A stretch of 64,000 nucleotides of DNA, taken from assembly GCF_014269185.2 (NCBI RefSeq), contig NZ_JABWRZ020000001.1, forward strand, positions 3,125,001-3,189,000, written 5' to 3'. The notes under the pieces are model-generated. The model was not told the origin of the DNA and did not search any database. It saw only the letters and a list, made by a program, of their open reading frames with translations. Position 1 is the first letter of the stretch. Each line of letters opens with the position of its first letter. Source of the DNA: Pseudomonas oryzicola. GTDB taxonomy: Bacteria > Pseudomonadota > Gammaproteobacteria > Pseudomonadales > Pseudomonadaceae. Position numbers and translations under genes: made by a program. This document shows positions 10,406 to 20,756 of the stretch, piece after piece.

Positions 10406-13400
10406 GCCTCGGCCTGCCTGGCATCAGCCGGGCGCCAGCGACGGGCCAGGCGGTCGAAGTACAGGTAGATGACCGGGGTGGTGAACAGTGTCAGCACCTG
10501 GCTGACCAGCAACCCGCCAACCATCACCAGGCCCAGCGGCTGGCGCAGTTCGGCACCGGAACCGGTGGCGAACATCAGCGGCACCGCGCCGAACAGCGCG
10601 GCCAGGGTGGTCATCAGGATTGGCCGGAAACGCAGCAGTGCCGCCTGGTAGATCGCATCGCGCGGGCTCATGCCCTGGTGACGCTCGGCTTCCAGGGCAA
10701 AGTCGATCATCATGATCGCGTTCTTCTTGACGATGCCGATCAGCAGGATGATGCCGATGATGGCGATCATGCCCAGGTCGTTGCCGCTGATGAGCAAGGC
10801 CAGCAAGGCCCCGACCGCTGCCGATGGCAGGGTGGACAGGATGGTCACCGGGTGGATATAGCTTTCGTACAGCACGCCCAGCACGATGTACATGGTCACC
10901 ACCGCCGCCAGGATCAGCAGCAAGGTGCTCGACAACGATGCCTGGAAGGCCTCGGCGGCGCCCTGGAAGCGGGTCTGCACGCCCAGCGGCATGCCGATGT
11001 CTTTTTGCACCTGCTCGATCACTCGCACCGCCTCGCCCAGCGAGGCGCCATGGGCCAGGTTGAACGACAGGGTCACAGCCGGGAACTGGCCGATGTGGGA
11101 AATGGCCAACTGGGCTTGGCGCTGTTCGATACGTGCCAGTGCCGACAGGCGCACCTGGCCGCCATCGGCGGCCTTGACATGAACCGACTCCAGCGCCTGC
11201 GGGCCGACGACCGCGGCGTCTTTGGACTGCAGCACCACACGGTACTGGCTGGCCTGGGTGTAGATGGTGGAAATCTGCCGTTGGCCGAACGCGTCGTACA
11301 AGGCATTGGTGATCTGCGACACGCTGATTCCCAGGCGGCTTGCCATGTCGCGGTCGATCACCAGGTAGACCTGCAGGCCCTTGTCCTGAAGGTCACTGGC
11401 CACATCGGCCAGTTCCGGGCGTTGCTGCAGTGCCTGCACCAGCTTGCCGCTCCACTGCGCCAGCAGGTCCGCATCCGGCGACGACAGGCTGAACTGGTAC
11501 TGGGTACGGCTGACCCGGTCTTCGATGCTCAGGTCCTGAACCGGCTGCATGAACAGGCGGATACCCACCAGGCGGTCGAGTTGCGGCTGCAGGCGGCTGA
11601 TCACTTCGCTGGCGGTGACATCGCGCTCGCCATGCGGCTTGAGGTTGATCAGCAGACGGCCACTGTTGAGCGTGGCGTTGTCGCCGTCAACGCCGATGTA
11701 GGAAGACAGGCTCTGCACCGCCGGATCCTGCAGGATCACCTTGCTCAACGCCTGCTGGCGCTCGCTCATGGCGGCGAACGAGGTGGCCTGCGGCGCTTCG
11801 GAAATGCCCTGGATCACCCCGGTATCCTGCACCGGGAAGAAGCCCTTGGGCACCACCATGTACAGGAACACGGTGAGCCCCAGGCTGGCCACGGCCACCA
11901 GCAAGGTCAGCGGCTGGCGCTTGAGCACCCATTGCAGGGCACTGCCGTAGTGCCTGATCAACCAGTCGATCCAGGCGCCACTGGCGCGGTAGAAGCGGCC
12001 CTGCTCTTCGGGCTCGGGCTCACGCTTGAGCAGGCGCGCGCACATCATCGGCGTGAGGGTCAGCGACACCACCAGGGAAATCAGGATCGCCACCGCCAGG
12101 GTGATGGCGAACTCGCGGAACAAGCGGCCGACCACATCGGCCATGAACAGCAGCGGAATCAGTACGGCAATCAGCGAGAAGGTCAGCGACACCAGGGTGA
12201 AGCCGATCTGCCGGGCGCCCTTCAGCGCCGCCTGCATGGGCGTCTCGCCCTCCTCGATGTGGCGGGAGATGTTCTCCAGCATGACGATGGCATCGTCGAC
12301 CACGAAGCCGGTGGCGATAGTCAGGGCCATCAACGTCAGGTTGTTGACCGAGAAGCCGGCCAGGTACATCACGCCGAAGGTACCGATCAGTGACAGCGGC
12401 ACGGCAATCGACGGGATGACGGTGGCGCTGAAGCGGCGCAGGAAAACAAAGGTGACCATCACCACCAGGGCGATGGCGAGCAGCAGTTCGTGCTGTACGT
12501 CCTTGACCGCGGCACGGATGGTCTGGGTGCGGTCGGTCAACACCGAGACATCGAGGCCGGCCGGCAGATTGTCGGTGATCGACGGCAACAGGTTCTTGAT
12601 GCGATCGACCACTTCGATGACGTTGGCGCCCGGCTGGCGCTGGATGTTCAGCAGCACCGCGTGGTTGTCATTGGCCCAGGCGGCCAGGCGCTCGTTCTCC
12701 GCGCCATCGACAATTTCGGCAACGTCCTTCAGGCGCAGCGGCGCCCCGTTGTTGTAGGCCAGGATCAGATTCGCGTATTCCTCGGGCGAGCGCAGCTGGT
12801 CGTTGGCATCGAGCATCGATACCCGGGTCGGCCCGTCGAAGTTGCCCTTGGGCTGGTTGACGTTGGAGGCGCCGATCAGGGTGCGCACGTCGTCCAGGTT
12901 CAGGCCGTTGGCGGCCAGGGCATCGACATTGACCTTGATCCGCACCGCCTGGCGCTGACCACCGGCGATGCTGACCATGCCCACGCCACCGATCTGCGCG
13001 AGCTTCTGCGCCACGCGGGTGTCGACCAGGTCGTTGAGCTTGGGCAACGGCATGGTCTTGCTGGAAATGGCCAAGGTCAACACCGGGGTGTCGGCCGGGT
13101 TGACCTTGTTGTACACCGGCGGCGCCGGCAGGTCGCTGGGCAACAGGTTGCTGGCGGCATTGATCGCCGCCTGCACCTGTTGCTCGGCAACGTCCATGTT
13201 CATGTCGAGATTGAAGCGCAAGGTCAGCACCGAGGCGCCGCCGGAGCTGGTCGAGGCCATCTGTTCCAGGCCCGGCATCTGCCCGAACTGGCGTTCCAGC
13301 GGCGCAGTGACGGCGCTGGTCATGACTTGCGGACTGGCGCCGGGGTACAGGGTCATGACCCGGATAGTCGGGTAATCCACTTGCGGCAAGGCGGAAACCG

Positions 13401-13497
13401 GCAGCAGCTTGTAGGCAATCAGGCCGGCCAGGACGATGGCCAGCATGCTCAGCGTGGTGGCGACCGGCCGCAGGATGAACAGGCGCGAAAGGTTCAT
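10402..13497 (-). CDS. muxB: RND multidrug efflux permease MuxB
   Basis: A 1031-aa RND permease, paralogous to the following muxC but clearly divergent from it. The N-terminus [20 protein letters not shown], the TM4 relay [16 protein letters not shown] and the TM-rich C-terminal half with [19 protein letters not shown] are standard family features. It overlaps muxA by 4 bases at its start and muxC by 4 bases at its end. It is inferred to form a mixed trimer with MuxC, as reported for MuxBC and for the related MdtBC of E. coli. Confidence 0.95.
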   Translation of the reverse strand: MNLSRLFILRPVATTLSMLAIVLAGLIAYKLLPVSALPQVDYPTIRVMTLYPGASPQVMTSAVTAPLERQFGQMPGLEQMASTSSGGASVLTLRFNLDMNMDVAEQQVQAAINAASNLLPSDLPAPPVYNKVNPADTPVLTLAISSKTMPLPKLNDLVDTRVAQKLAQIGGVGMVSIAGGQRQAVRIKVNVDALAANGLNLDDVRTLIGASNVNQPKGNFDGPTRVSMLDANDQLRSPEEYANLILAYNNGAPLRLKDVAEIVDGAENERLAAWANDNHAVLLNIQRQPGANVIEVVDRIKNLLPSITDNLPAGLDVSVLTDRTQTIRAAVKDVQHELLLAIALVVMVTFVFLRRFSATVIPSIAVPLSLIGTFGVMYLAGFSVNNLTLMALTIATGFVVDDAIVMLENISRHIEEGETPMQAALKGARQIGFTLVSLTFSLIAVLIPLLFMADVVGRLFREFAITLAVAILISLVVSLTLTPMMCARLLKREPEPEEQGRFYRASGAWIDWLIRHYGSALQWVLKRQPLTLLVAVASLGLTVFLYMVVPKGFFPVQDTGVIQGISEAPQATSFAAMSERQQALSKVILQDPAVQSLSSYIGVDGDNATLNSGRLLINLKPHGERDVTASEVISRLQPQLDRLVGIRLFMQPVQDLSIEDRVSRTQYQFSLSSPDADLLAQWSGKLVQALQQRPELADVASDLQDKGLQVYLVIDRDMASRLGISVSQITNALYDAFGQRQISTIYTQASQYRVVLQSKDAAVVGPQALESVHVKAADGGQVRLSALARIEQRQAQLAISHIGQFPAVTLSFNLAHGASLGEAVRVIEQVQKDIGMPLGVQTRFQGAAEAFQASLSSTLLLILAAVVTMYIVLGVLYESYIHPVTILSTLPSAAVGALLALLISGNDLGMIAIIGIILLIGIVKKNAIMMIDFALEAERHQGMSPRDAIYQAALLRFRPILMTTLAALFGAVPLMFATGSGAELRQPLGLVMVGGLLVSQVLTLFTTPVIYLYFDRLARRWRPADARQAEA

Positions 13498-14807
13498 GCG
13501 CCCGCCTTGCCCGCTGTTTTACCGGGCTGGGCTTCACCCGCCTGCGCCGAACCCTTGGTCTCCTGCCCCTGCAGCTGTTGGCCGGGGCTGGTCGGCACTT
13601 GCGAACTGTCCTCGACCACTTCCACCTTGGTGCCTTCGCGCAGGCGGTCGGTGCCCTCCAGTACCAGGCGCTCGCCAGCCTTGAGGCCTTCGAGGATGAC
13701 GCTGTTCTCGCCGTCGCTGGCGCCCACCTTGAGCTTGCGCACGTTCACCGTGCTTTGCTCGTTGACCACGTAGGCAAAGGTGCCGTCGTTGCCGAACTGG
13801 ATCGCCGCCGCCGGGGCCATGGTCACCTGCCTGAGGGTATCGGCCAGCAGGCGCACGTTGACGAACTGGTTGGGGAACAGGGCCAGGTCCTTGTTCTCGA
13901 AGCGGCCCTTGAACTTGAGGGTGCCGGTGGTGGTGTCGATCTGGTTGTCGATGCTGCCCAGTACGCCGACGGACTGCAGTTTGCTGTCGCTGCGGTCCCA
14001 GGCCTCGACCGGCAGGCTGACACCGCTGCGGTAGCGCTCCAGCACCGTGCTCAGCTCGGTTTCCGGCAGGGTGAAGGCGACGCTGATCGGTTCGGTCTGG
14101 GTGATCACCACCAGCGCGGTGGTGTCGTTGGCCGCCACCAGGTTGCCCAGGTCGAGCTGGCGCAGGCCCACGCGGCCGTTGATCGGCGCACGGATCTGGG
14201 TGAATTCGAGGTTAAGGCGGGCGTCGTTGACCTGCGCCTGGTTGGTCTTGACCAGCCCCTGGAACTGCGCCACCTGCGCTTCAGCGGTGTCGAGGGTTTG
14301 CTTGGCGATGCTGTCCTCGGCGTACAGGCCTTTATAGCGGGCCAGGTCGACCTGGGCGTTCTTCAGCTGTGCCTGGTTCTGCGCCAGGGTGCCTTCGGCC
14401 TGTTGCAGGGCGATGCGGTAAGGGCGCGGGTCGATTTCGGCGAGCAGGTCGCCGGCCTTGACCTGCTGGCCTTCCTTGAAGTGGATCTTTACCAGCTCGC
14501 CGGCCACGCGGCTACGCACGTTCACGGTATTGGTCGCGGTGACCGTGCCCAGGGCCTTGTAGTAAAGCGGGAAGTCGCCCACCCGCACCGATTCGACACG
14601 CACCGGTACCGGGTCGCTGGAACCGCCAAAGCCCGGGCGGCCGCCCATCATGCCCATGCCCGCGCCCTTGCCCGCGCGCCCGCCACTGCTTTCCTTGTGC
14701 ACAGGCGACGTTGCAGGCCACAGCCACCAGGCCAATGCAGCCACCAGCAGCAGGATCAGCAGGCCGACGAGCCAGCGACGGGGGGAACGGGAGTTGGGCG
14801 CTTGCAT
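13494..14807 (-). CDS. muxA: RND efflux periplasmic adaptor MuxA (membrane fusion protein)
   Basis: The first gene of the four-gene efflux operon. Its 437 residues comprise an N-terminal membrane anchor (about residues 12-31, no lipobox), a Gly/Met-rich linker, a lipoyl/barrel-sandwich half ([19 protein letters not shown]), an alpha-hairpin, the second lipoyl half ([18 protein letters not shown]) and a beta-barrel/membrane-proximal domain. The Pro/Gln/Gly-rich tail is low-complexity. It connects MuxBC in the inner membrane with OpmB. A CpxR-like direct repeat lies 80 bases upstream of the start. Confidence 0.95.
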   Translation of the reverse strand: MQAPNSRSPRRWLVGLLILLLVAALAWWLWPATSPVHKESSGGRAGKGAGMGMMGGRPGFGGSSDPVPVRVESVRVGDFPLYYKALGTVTATNTVNVRSRVAGELVKIHFKEGQQVKAGDLLAEIDPRPYRIALQQAEGTLAQNQAQLKNAQVDLARYKGLYAEDSIAKQTLDTAEAQVAQFQGLVKTNQAQVNDARLNLEFTQIRAPINGRVGLRQLDLGNLVAANDTTALVVITQTEPISVAFTLPETELSTVLERYRSGVSLPVEAWDRSDSKLQSVGVLGSIDNQIDTTTGTLKFKGRFENKDLALFPNQFVNVRLLADTLRQVTMAPAAAIQFGNDGTFAYVVNEQSTVNVRKLKVGASDGENSVILEGLKAGERLVLEGTDRLREGTKVEVVEDSSQVPTSPGQQLQGQETKGSAQAGEAQPGKTAGKAGA

Positions 14808-14886
14808 GGGTTGAACGAACCTTGTTCGGAATGACGACCTGGGGAGGATGAAACGATAAGCACTGGCATCGCTTTAGCAAAGGGCC

Positions 14887-14903
14887 TTTACCAGAGGTTT
14901 ACC
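14887..14903 (-). promoter_or_regulatory. CpxR-like direct repeat upstream of muxA
   Basis: Read towards muxA, the hexamer GGTAAA occurs twice with exactly 5 bases between copies, an 11-base period. This resembles the GTAAA-N5/6-GTAAA box of the envelope-stress regulator CpxR and, more generally, OmpR-family direct-repeat sites. It lies 80 bases before the muxA start in a 227-bp intergenic region, a suitable place for an activator site. Binding is inferred, not shown. Confidence 0.45.
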
Positions 14904-14941
14904 TTCGCCTGACGTTGCCAAGACCCTGAACTTTAAATGAA

Positions 14942-14971
14942 AACGGCCCGGAACGCGTTCCGGGCCGTTTG
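14942..14971 (-). terminator. Rho-independent terminator of tpx
   Basis: A 30-bp perfect palindrome sits 64 bases past the tpx stop. Read on the minus strand it is followed by TTTTCATTT, giving a GC-rich stem with a U-rich tail. It separates tpx from the mux operon promoter. Confidence 0.85.
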
Positions 14972-15035
14972 CAGGGTGTTACCTTGAGCGGTGGCAGGCC
15001 TGAGGACTCGGTAGCCTGTACCAGCCCCAAGCAAC

Positions 15036-15536
15036 TTACTTCAGTACAGCCAGCGCCGCATCGTAGTTCGGCTCGTCAGCGATTTCGCCAACCAGCTCGC
15101 TGTGCAGCACCTTGTCGTTCTCGTCCAGCACCACCACGGCGCGGGCAGCCAGGCCGGCCAGCGGGCCATCGGCGATGGCGACGCCGTAATTCTCGAGGAA
15201 CTCACGGCCACGCAGGGTCGACAGGTTCTTCACGTTGTCCAGGCCCTCGGCACCGCAGAAACGTGCCTGAGCGAACGGCAGGTCGGCGGAAATGCACAGC
15301 ACCACGGTATTGGCCAGTTTGTTGGCCTGGGCATTGAACTTGCGCACCGAGGTAGCGCAGGTCGGGGTGTCGACGCTCGGGAAGATGTTCAGCACCTTGC
15401 GCTTGCCGGCAAAGTCGTTCAGCGACTTGTCCGCCAGGCCTTCACCGACCAGGGAGAAAGCCGGAGCCTGGGCGCCGGTTTTCGGCAGTTCGCCTTTGAC
15501 CTGAACCGGGTTGCCTTTGAGAGTCACTTGAGCCAT
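15036..15536 (-). CDS. tpx: Thiol peroxidase (atypical 2-Cys peroxiredoxin)
   Basis: This 166-aa periplasm/cytoplasm-type Tpx reduces hydrogen peroxide and lipid hydroperoxides using thioredoxin. The peroxidatic cysteine is Cys60 in [11 protein letters not shown] and the resolving cysteine is Cys94 in ARFCGAEG; both are conserved. The start at 15536 gives the canonical [12 protein letters not shown]-terminus and family length; the open frame upstream to 15683 is not coding. The gene is flanked by two clear terminators, so it is a single-gene unit. Confidence 0.96.
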   Translation of the reverse strand: MAQVTLKGNPVQVKGELPKTGAQAPAFSLVGEGLADKSLNDFAGKRKVLNIFPSVDTPTCATSVRKFNAQANKLANTVVLCISADLPFAQARFCGAEGLDNVKNLSTLRGREFLENYGVAIADGPLAGLAARAVVVLDENDKVLHSELVGEIADEPNYDAALAVLK

Positions 15537-15651
15537 GACGAAATCCTTATGCGGGGTTTGAAAAGGACACTGAGTTAAGCATGAAGGCGGTCGGGTGCCT
15601 ATGGGGGCAGGTAAAATTGTTCTATTGCCGGACAAGTCCTGTGGACAAAAA

Positions 15652-15684
15652 AATGCCCGGGTGGCAACAAGCGACCCGGGCATT
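15652..15684 (-). terminator. Rho-independent terminator of the SdaC-like transporter
   Basis: An 11-bp perfect stem (15652-15662 with 15674-15684) is followed on the minus strand by a run of seven T. It lies 20 bases beyond the transporter stop codon. Confidence 0.9.
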
Positions 15685-15703
15685 CGTCATCGCAGGCGGT
15701 GTA

Positions 15704-16984
15704 TCAGCCGAGCAGGCCGTATACCACCGAGGTCAGCGCAACCAGGCCGACTACCACCACGAACACGTTGGAGGCAGCACCGCTGTACTTGCGCATCGAC
15801 GGCACGCGGCGGATGGCGTACATCGGCATCAGGAACAGCAGCACCGCGATGATCGGGCCGCCCAGCGACTCGATCATGCCGAGGATGCTCGGGTTGAGGG
15901 TGGCAACGATCCAGCACACCACCAGCATCAGCGCAGCGACCACGCGGTCCAGGGCCTTGGCACCCGGGCGCGCGCCAGCCTTGGTGATGATGCCCTTGAG
16001 GCCTTCGCTGGCACCGATGTAGTGGCCGAGGAAGGACTTGGCGATGGCCACGAAGGCAATCAGCGGCGCAGCGAAGGCGATGGCCGGGTTGCTGAAGTGG
16101 TTGGCGAGGTACGACAGGATCGACAGGTTCTGTGCCTTGGCCTCGGCCAACTGGGCGCTGTTCAGGGTGAGCACGCAGCTGAACACGAAGAACAGCACCA
16201 TCAGCACCATCAGCAGGTGGGCGCGACGCAGGATCTGGCCGCTGCGCTGATCGGCGTGCTCACCGTAGCGGCGCTTCTGGTCAACGGCAAAGGCCGAGAT
16301 GATCGGCGAATGGTTGAACGAGAACACCATTACCGGAATCGCCAGCCACACGGTATGCAGGAACGCCGATGCCGGCGGCACCTGCTGGGCGCTGTCGAGA
16401 ATGCCGCCATTCCAGTGCGGAACCAGGTACAGGCCCAGCAGCCCCAGGGCGACGATGAATGGGTAGACCAGCAGGCTCATGACCTTCACCGTGGCCTGCT
16501 CGCCGCAGCGCACGATGGCCAGCAGGCCGAGGATCAGCACAAACGACAGAATGGCCCGCGGCGGCGGCTCCATGTGCAACTGGTGCGCCATGAAGCTAGA
16601 CACGGTGTTGGTCAGCGCCACGCTATAGATCAGCAGGATCGGGAAGATCGCGAAGAAGTACAGCACGGTGATCGCGCCGCCGGCGGAAGCGCCGAAGTGC
16701 TCCTTGACCACCTCGGTGATATCGCCGCCGTCACGCCCCGAGAGGACGAAGCGGGTCAGCCCGCGGTGGGCAAAATAGGTCATCGGGAAGGCCAGCGCGG
16801 CCAGGATCAGCAGCGGCCAGAAGCCGCCAAGGCCGGCGTTGATTGGCAGGAACAGGGTTCCGGCGCCGATGGCTGTGCCGAACAGGCCCAGCATCCAGGT
16901 GGTGTCGTGACGCGACCAGCTGCCAAGGGTGGCGGGGGTCGATTCTGCAAAGCGTTGTTCAACGCTCGGGGCCTGCTCATTCAT
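15704..16984 (-). CDS. Serine/threonine-type amino-acid transporter (SdaC/TdcC, HAAAP family)
   Basis: A 426-aa inner-membrane protein with eleven predicted helices. The TM1 signature LGLFGTAIGAGTLFLPINAG and the SFNHSPIISAF motif are characteristic of the hydroxy/aromatic amino-acid permease family, which takes up serine or threonine with a proton. The start at 16984 begins with MNEQAPSVEQRF and gives family length; the frame is open to 17341, but that stretch is compositionally non-coding and overlaps repeat hairpins. The exact substrate is not decidable from sequence. It lies between tpx and the D-lysine genes and is transcribed towards tpx with its own terminator. Confidence 0.88.
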   Translation of the reverse strand: MNEQAPSVEQRFAESTPATLGSWSRHDTTWMLGLFGTAIGAGTLFLPINAGLGGFWPLLILAALAFPMTYFAHRGLTRFVLSGRDGGDITEVVKEHFGASAGGAITVLYFFAIFPILLIYSVALTNTVSSFMAHQLHMEPPPRAILSFVLILGLLAIVRCGEQATVKVMSLLVYPFIVALGLLGLYLVPHWNGGILDSAQQVPPASAFLHTVWLAIPVMVFSFNHSPIISAFAVDQKRRYGEHADQRSGQILRRAHLLMVLMVLFFVFSCVLTLNSAQLAEAKAQNLSILSYLANHFSNPAIAFAAPLIAFVAIAKSFLGHYIGASEGLKGIITKAGARPGAKALDRVVAALMLVVCWIVATLNPSILGMIESLGGPIIAVLLFLMPMYAIRRVPSMRKYSGAASNVFVVVVGLVALTSVVYGLLG

Positions 16985-17178
16985 TCCGGGTGAAGCTCCA
17001 CTCGCAAGACTGCAACAGGCTGAGAATGGCGAAATAGACGTTCCGCCCAACTCAACCGGGAAAGAGGAGCGCGATTGTGCACGGAAAGGGTGCACTTGCG
17101 AAGCCCTATCCGAGAGACGGTTGCACTTGTCTTTACAAGCGGGTTGTGCCGGCAGGCTGGAGTGAAGGGTGCGGGAGC

Positions 17179-17212
17179 GGCCTTGCGTCGCGATGGGCCG
17201 CGACGCAAGGCC
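17179..17212. repeat. REP-type hairpin
   Basis: A 14-bp perfect inverted repeat (17179-17192 with 17199-17212) lies in the 287-bp spacer between the transporter and amaC. The same GGCCTTGCGTCG arm recurs at 21534-21649, so it belongs to a dispersed Pseudomonas REP family. Confidence 0.75.
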
Positions 17213-17244
17213 GGCAATATTCGCCGGCGAAGCTGCAAAATGTG

Positions 17245-17261
17245 GGGGCGCTGTGCGCCCC
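17245..17261 (-). terminator. Probable terminator of amaC
   Basis: A 7-bp GC stem with a 3-base loop (17245-17251 with 17255-17261) lies 10 bases past the amaC stop and is followed on the minus strand by CACATTTTG. Confidence 0.6.
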
Positions 17262-17271
17262 TGGGAAGGGT

Positions 17272-18468
17272 TTATTTCTGAACGGCGGCGAACGCTTCGG
17301 CCACCCGTTGCAGGTTGGCCGGGCGCAAGCCGGACATGCACACACGACCGCTGTCGATCAGGTATACCCCGAACTCGTCACGCAGGCGGCGCACCTGCTC
17401 GACGCTGAAGCCGGTGTAGCTGAACATGCCGCGCTGGCGCAGGAAGAACTGGAAGTCCTGGCCTGGCAGCAGCACCGCCAGGGCGTCGACCAGTGCCTGG
17501 CGCATGTCGAGGATACGCTTGCGCATCACTTCGACTTCCGCCGCCCACTGGGCATTCAGGCCGGCATCGCCAAGCACGCCAGCGACCAGCTGGGCACCGA
17601 AGTTGGGCGGGCTGGAGTAGTTGCGGCGCACGGTGGCCTTGAGCTGGCCCAGCACGCTCTGGGCGGTGGCCTCGTCGTCGCAGACCACCGACAGGCCACC
17701 GACGCGCTCGCCATACAGCGAGAAAATTTTCGAGAACGAGTTGCTGACCAGGCACGGTACGCCGGCGCGCGCCATTTCGCGGATGGCGTAGGCATCTTCC
17801 ACCAGGCCTTCGGCGAAGCCCTGGTAGGCAATGTCGAGGAACGGGATCAGTTGGCGTGCCTTGACCACTTCGACCACTTGCTGCCACTGCTGCTGGTCCA
17901 GGTCGGCCCCGGTCGGGTTGTGGCAGCATGGGTGCAGCAGCACCACACTGTTGGCCGGCAGGGTTTGCAAGGTGGCCAGCATGCCGTCGAAGTCCACGCC
18001 ACGGGTGGCCTGGTCGAAGTACGGGTAAGTGTGCACCTTGAAACCGGCGCCTTCGAAAATGGCGCGGTGGTTGTCCCAGGTCGGGTTGCTGACCCAGACT
18101 TCGGATTGCGGGAAGTAGCGCTTGAGGAAGTCGGCACCGACCTTCAGCGCACCGGAACCGCCCACGGTCTGCACGGTGGCCACACGCCCAGACGTCACGG
18201 CCGGGTGATCGGCCCCGAACAGCAACGCCTGGATTGCCTGGCGGTAGCTGGCCAGGCCTTCCATCGGCAGGTACAGCGAGGCTTCGTGGTCCTGGCCGGC
18301 GATGCGTTTTTCCACCGCATCCACAGCCGCCAGTTGCGGCACCACGCCGGCCTCATCGTAGTACAGGCCGATACTCAGGTTGACCTTGTCGGCGCGCGGA
18401 TCGGCCTTGAAGGTTTCCATCAGCGAGAGGATCGGGTCGCCGGCATAGGCATCGACATGTTTGAACAC
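17272..18468 (-). CDS. amaC: Aspartate/aromatic aminotransferase, D-lysine aminotransferase AmaC
   Basis: A 398-aa fold-type I PLP aminotransferase of the TyrB/AspC group. The cofactor lysine is Lys247 in [16 protein letters not shown]; the HNPTG motif is at 183-187 and the substrate-carboxylate arginine is in MSGLRPAN near the C-terminus. The start codon is GTG, supported by a strong AAGGAG at 18478-18483. Its position beside dpkA and the amaD/ABC operon matches amaC of P. putida, where it converts D-lysine to delta1-piperideine-2-carboxylate (literature from memory). Aromatic amino-acid transamination is a possible additional activity. Confidence 0.9.
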   Translation of the reverse strand: MFKHVDAYAGDPILSLMETFKADPRADKVNLSIGLYYDEAGVVPQLAAVDAVEKRIAGQDHEASLYLPMEGLASYRQAIQALLFGADHPAVTSGRVATVQTVGGSGALKVGADFLKRYFPQSEVWVSNPTWDNHRAIFEGAGFKVHTYPYFDQATRGVDFDGMLATLQTLPANSVVLLHPCCHNPTGADLDQQQWQQVVEVVKARQLIPFLDIAYQGFAEGLVEDAYAIREMARAGVPCLVSNSFSKIFSLYGERVGGLSVVCDDEATAQSVLGQLKATVRRNYSSPPNFGAQLVAGVLGDAGLNAQWAAEVEVMRKRILDMRQALVDALAVLLPGQDFQFFLRQRGMFSYTGFSVEQVRRLRDEFGVYLIDSGRVCMSGLRPANLQRVAEAFAAVQK

Positions 18469-18602
18469 AGCGTGCAGCTCCTTGGATCAGGACGGTACGA
18501 AAAGTCAGCCCTGAGCATACCCGGAGTGCGCTGTCAGGAACATCAACTATTGTGCAAGGTTGTCCATGCAACAATGCATGGCTGGGAAATTGTGCCGGAT
18601 TG

Positions 18603-18684
18603 TTCGCGGGCATGCCCGCTCCCACAGGTACTGCGCAGGGCTCAGGGACGGTGATATCCCTGTGGGAGTGGGCGTGCCCGCGAA
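18603..18684. repeat. Inverted pair of REP hairpins between amaC and dpkA
   Basis: Two 26-bp arms (18603-18628 and 18659-18684) are inverted copies that match at 24 of 26 positions. Each is itself a hairpin with the TTCGCGGGC core. The pair is a BIME-like unit just beyond the dpkA stop and may stop or stabilise dpkA mRNA. The same core occurs at 25179-25224 and 63674-63695. Confidence 0.8.
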
Positions 18685-18693
18685 GAGGCCGGG

Positions 18694-19719
18694 TCAGTCA
18701 AGCAGCGCTTTCAAGCCCTGCAACTCCTGCTCGGTCAGCGCCACACCCTCCTCCTCGGCCACTTCGCGCTCACGGTAACGCCGTTCACCGGGCATACGGG
18801 TCAGCCCTGCCGCCTGCATCTGCTCCACCAGTTCACGGCTGCGCTGGGCGAAGCGCTCGCCCTCGGCCTTGCTCGGGTCGATGACGATGATCAGCTGGCC
18901 GGTCCATGGCGTCTTCGCGCCCGGGTGCCCCGACCAGTCGAATTCCCAGGAAAAATGCCCACCGGTCAGCGCCGCCGCCAGCAACTCGACCATCATCGAC
19001 AACGCCGAGCCCTTGTGCCCGCCAAACGGCAGCAAGGCACCGCCCTCCAGGATTGCCTTGGGGTCGGTGGTCGGCTCGCCATTGGCATCCACACCCATGC
19101 CTTCAGGCAACCGCTGGCCGGCGCGCGCGGCAATCTGCACGTCACCGTGAGCCATGGCACTGGTGGCCATGTCGAAGACAATCGGGTCATGTTCGGCACA
19201 TGGCGCGGCGAAGGCGATGGGGTTGGTACCAAACAGCGGCTTGCGCGCACCATGCGGCACCACGCAGGTCATGCTGTTGACCACGCTCAGCGCCACCAGG
19301 CCTTCCTCAGCGAAAGGTTCCACATCTGGCCACAACGCGGCGAAGTGGTGCGAGTTGTGAATGGCCAGTACGGCGATGCCGGCGTTGCGCGCCTTGGCCA
19401 CCAACAGCCCACGGGCGGCCGCCAGCGCCGGCTGGGCAAAGCCGCCTGCGGCATCGACCCGCACATAGCCAGCTGCCACGTCGCTGACCTGCGGCGTGGC
19501 CTGGCCATCGACCCAGCCACTGGCCAGCGTCGAGACGTAGCCTGGCATGCGGAACACACCATGGCTGTGGGCGCCATCGCGCTGGGCGCTGGCGCAATTG
19601 TGGGCCAGTACACGGGCCACGCCTTCGCTGCAGCCATGGCGCTGGAAAATAGCCTGCAACAAGGCCTGGAGCTCGGTGAAAGGCACGCGCACGACGGTGC
19701 TGGTGGAAGGTGCGGACAT
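18694..19719 (-). CDS. dpkA: Delta1-piperideine-2-carboxylate reductase DpkA
   Basis: A 341-aa NADPH-dependent reductase of the malate/L-lactate dehydrogenase-like (Ldh2) family. It reduces delta1-piperideine-2-carboxylate to L-pipecolate in D-lysine breakdown, and also delta1-pyrroline-2-carboxylate. Recognisable segments are CASAQRDGAHSHGVFRMPGY near residue 42, IHNSHHFAALWPDVE, PHGARKPLFGTNPIAFA and GGHKGSALSMMVE. The start at 19719 matches the MSAPSTSTVV N-terminus and is preceded by a GGGAGC site; the frame extends to 19767 but into the divergent promoter. It is transcribed towards amaC and away from the RpiR gene. Confidence 0.95.
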   Translation of the reverse strand: MSAPSTSTVVRVPFTELQALLQAIFQRHGCSEGVARVLAHNCASAQRDGAHSHGVFRMPGYVSTLASGWVDGQATPQVSDVAAGYVRVDAAGGFAQPALAAARGLLVAKARNAGIAVLAIHNSHHFAALWPDVEPFAEEGLVALSVVNSMTCVVPHGARKPLFGTNPIAFAAPCAEHDPIVFDMATSAMAHGDVQIAARAGQRLPEGMGVDANGEPTTDPKAILEGGALLPFGGHKGSALSMMVELLAAALTGGHFSWEFDWSGHPGAKTPWTGQLIIVIDPSKAEGERFAQRSRELVEQMQAAGLTRMPGERRYREREVAEEEGVALTEQELQGLKALLD

Positions 19720-19782
19720 CTGAAGCTCCCTTGTTGGAATTGGAATGGCTACAGCGTACAACGACAAAAACTTTCCGGCATG

Positions 19783-19798
19783 TGACAGTTACCTGTCA
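19783..19798. promoter_or_regulatory. Candidate RpiR operator in the dpkA/RpiR divergent promoter
   Basis: TGACAG-TTAC-CTGTCA is a perfect 6-bp inverted repeat with a 4-base spacer. It lies in the 142-bp region between the divergent dpkA and RpiR-family genes, and another TGACAG follows about 14 bases on. Palindromic sites of this kind are typical of RpiR dimers. The assignment rests on position and symmetry only. Confidence 0.4.
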
Positions 19799-19861
19799 AT
19801 TGTTGACTTGATGACAGAAAACATTCATGTTCTTCGACAAGCCTCACCCTGGAGCCGCAGC

Positions 19862-20734
19862 ATGAGCCAAATGATCAAGCAACGCCTGGAACGCAGCCTC
19901 GAAGGGGCCGCTGCTTCGGGCCGCAAGATCGCCACCTACATGCTCGCCAACCTGCATGAACTGCCGTTCCAGACCTCGGCCAGCATCGCCGCCAAACTGG
20001 GCGTCAGCGAATCCAGTGTTGGCCGGTTCTGCCGTTCACTGGGTTATGCCCATCTCAAGGCGCTCAAGCAAGACCTGCAGAACGACCTGGGCGACGGCCC
20101 GTGGCTGGTGGGAGACCGCTTGCAAGATTACCGCCAGAATCAGGACGCCGGTGACAACGCCGGCAGCCTGGAGCTGGAAATCGCCGCCCTGGTGCGTGTG
20201 CACGAGTATCGCCAGGGCAGCGCCTGGCACGCCGTCGCGCAACGCCTGGCCAGCAAGCCGCGGGTGTTCATTGCCGGTTTCCAGACCGAGCGCGGCATCG
20301 CCATGTGCATGAGCCATCTGCTGCAGTACCTGCGCGATGGTGTGCAATTGATCGATCTCAGCGCCGGCCACTTCGGCGACGTATTGCTGGGCCGCGCCGA
20401 GGACAGCACCCTGGTGGTATTCGAGGCACGCCGCTATTCCCGCCACGCCCTGCTGCTATGCCAGAAGGCGCGCGAGGCTGGCATTGCGGTCACCCTGGTG
20501 ACCGACACCTTCTGTGACTGGGCCGATGCCAACGCCAACGAGGTGTTCCGCATCCCCACCGAATTCAACCTGTTCTGGGAATCCACCTCGACCATGCTGT
20601 CGTGGGTGCACCTGATGGTCAACGAGGTCTGCAAGAAGCTCGGGCCGGATGTTGAAAAACGCTTGGAAGCAACTGCCGCTCTACATAACGAATTCGTCGG
20701 CTACACCTCGTGGTCGACGGGAAAACAACAATAG
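19862..20734 (+). CDS. RpiR/MurR family transcriptional regulator of D-lysine genes
   Basis: A 290-aa regulator with an N-terminal HTH_6 domain (residues about 1-77; SIAAKLGVSESSVGRFCRSLGY is the recognition region) and a C-terminal SIS sugar-isomerase-like effector domain from about residue 120. The ATG at 19862 with GGAG at 19851-19854 was chosen; the frame is open upstream to 19745, but that part overlaps the promoter. It sits between dpkA-amaC (divergent) and the ABC/amaD operon, 22 bases before the binding-protein gene, so it probably controls both in response to a lysine-pathway metabolite. Confidence 0.88.
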   Translation: MSQMIKQRLERSLEGAAASGRKIATYMLANLHELPFQTSASIAAKLGVSESSVGRFCRSLGYAHLKALKQDLQNDLGDGPWLVGDRLQDYRQNQDAGDNAGSLELEIAALVRVHEYRQGSAWHAVAQRLASKPRVFIAGFQTERGIAMCMSHLLQYLRDGVQLIDLSAGHFGDVLLGRAEDSTLVVFEARRYSRHALLLCQKAREAGIAVTLVTDTFCDWADANANEVFRIPTEFNLFWESTSTMLSWVHLMVNEVCKKLGPDVEKRLEATAALHNEFVGYTSWSTGKQQ

Positions 20735-20756
20735 CAAGAGTGCAAAGAGGTGCGAG

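Noticed and set aside
17077..18654. 525-codon plus-strand frame across amaC
   Set aside because: It is antisense to a clear PLP aminotransferase, and part of it is REP sequence.
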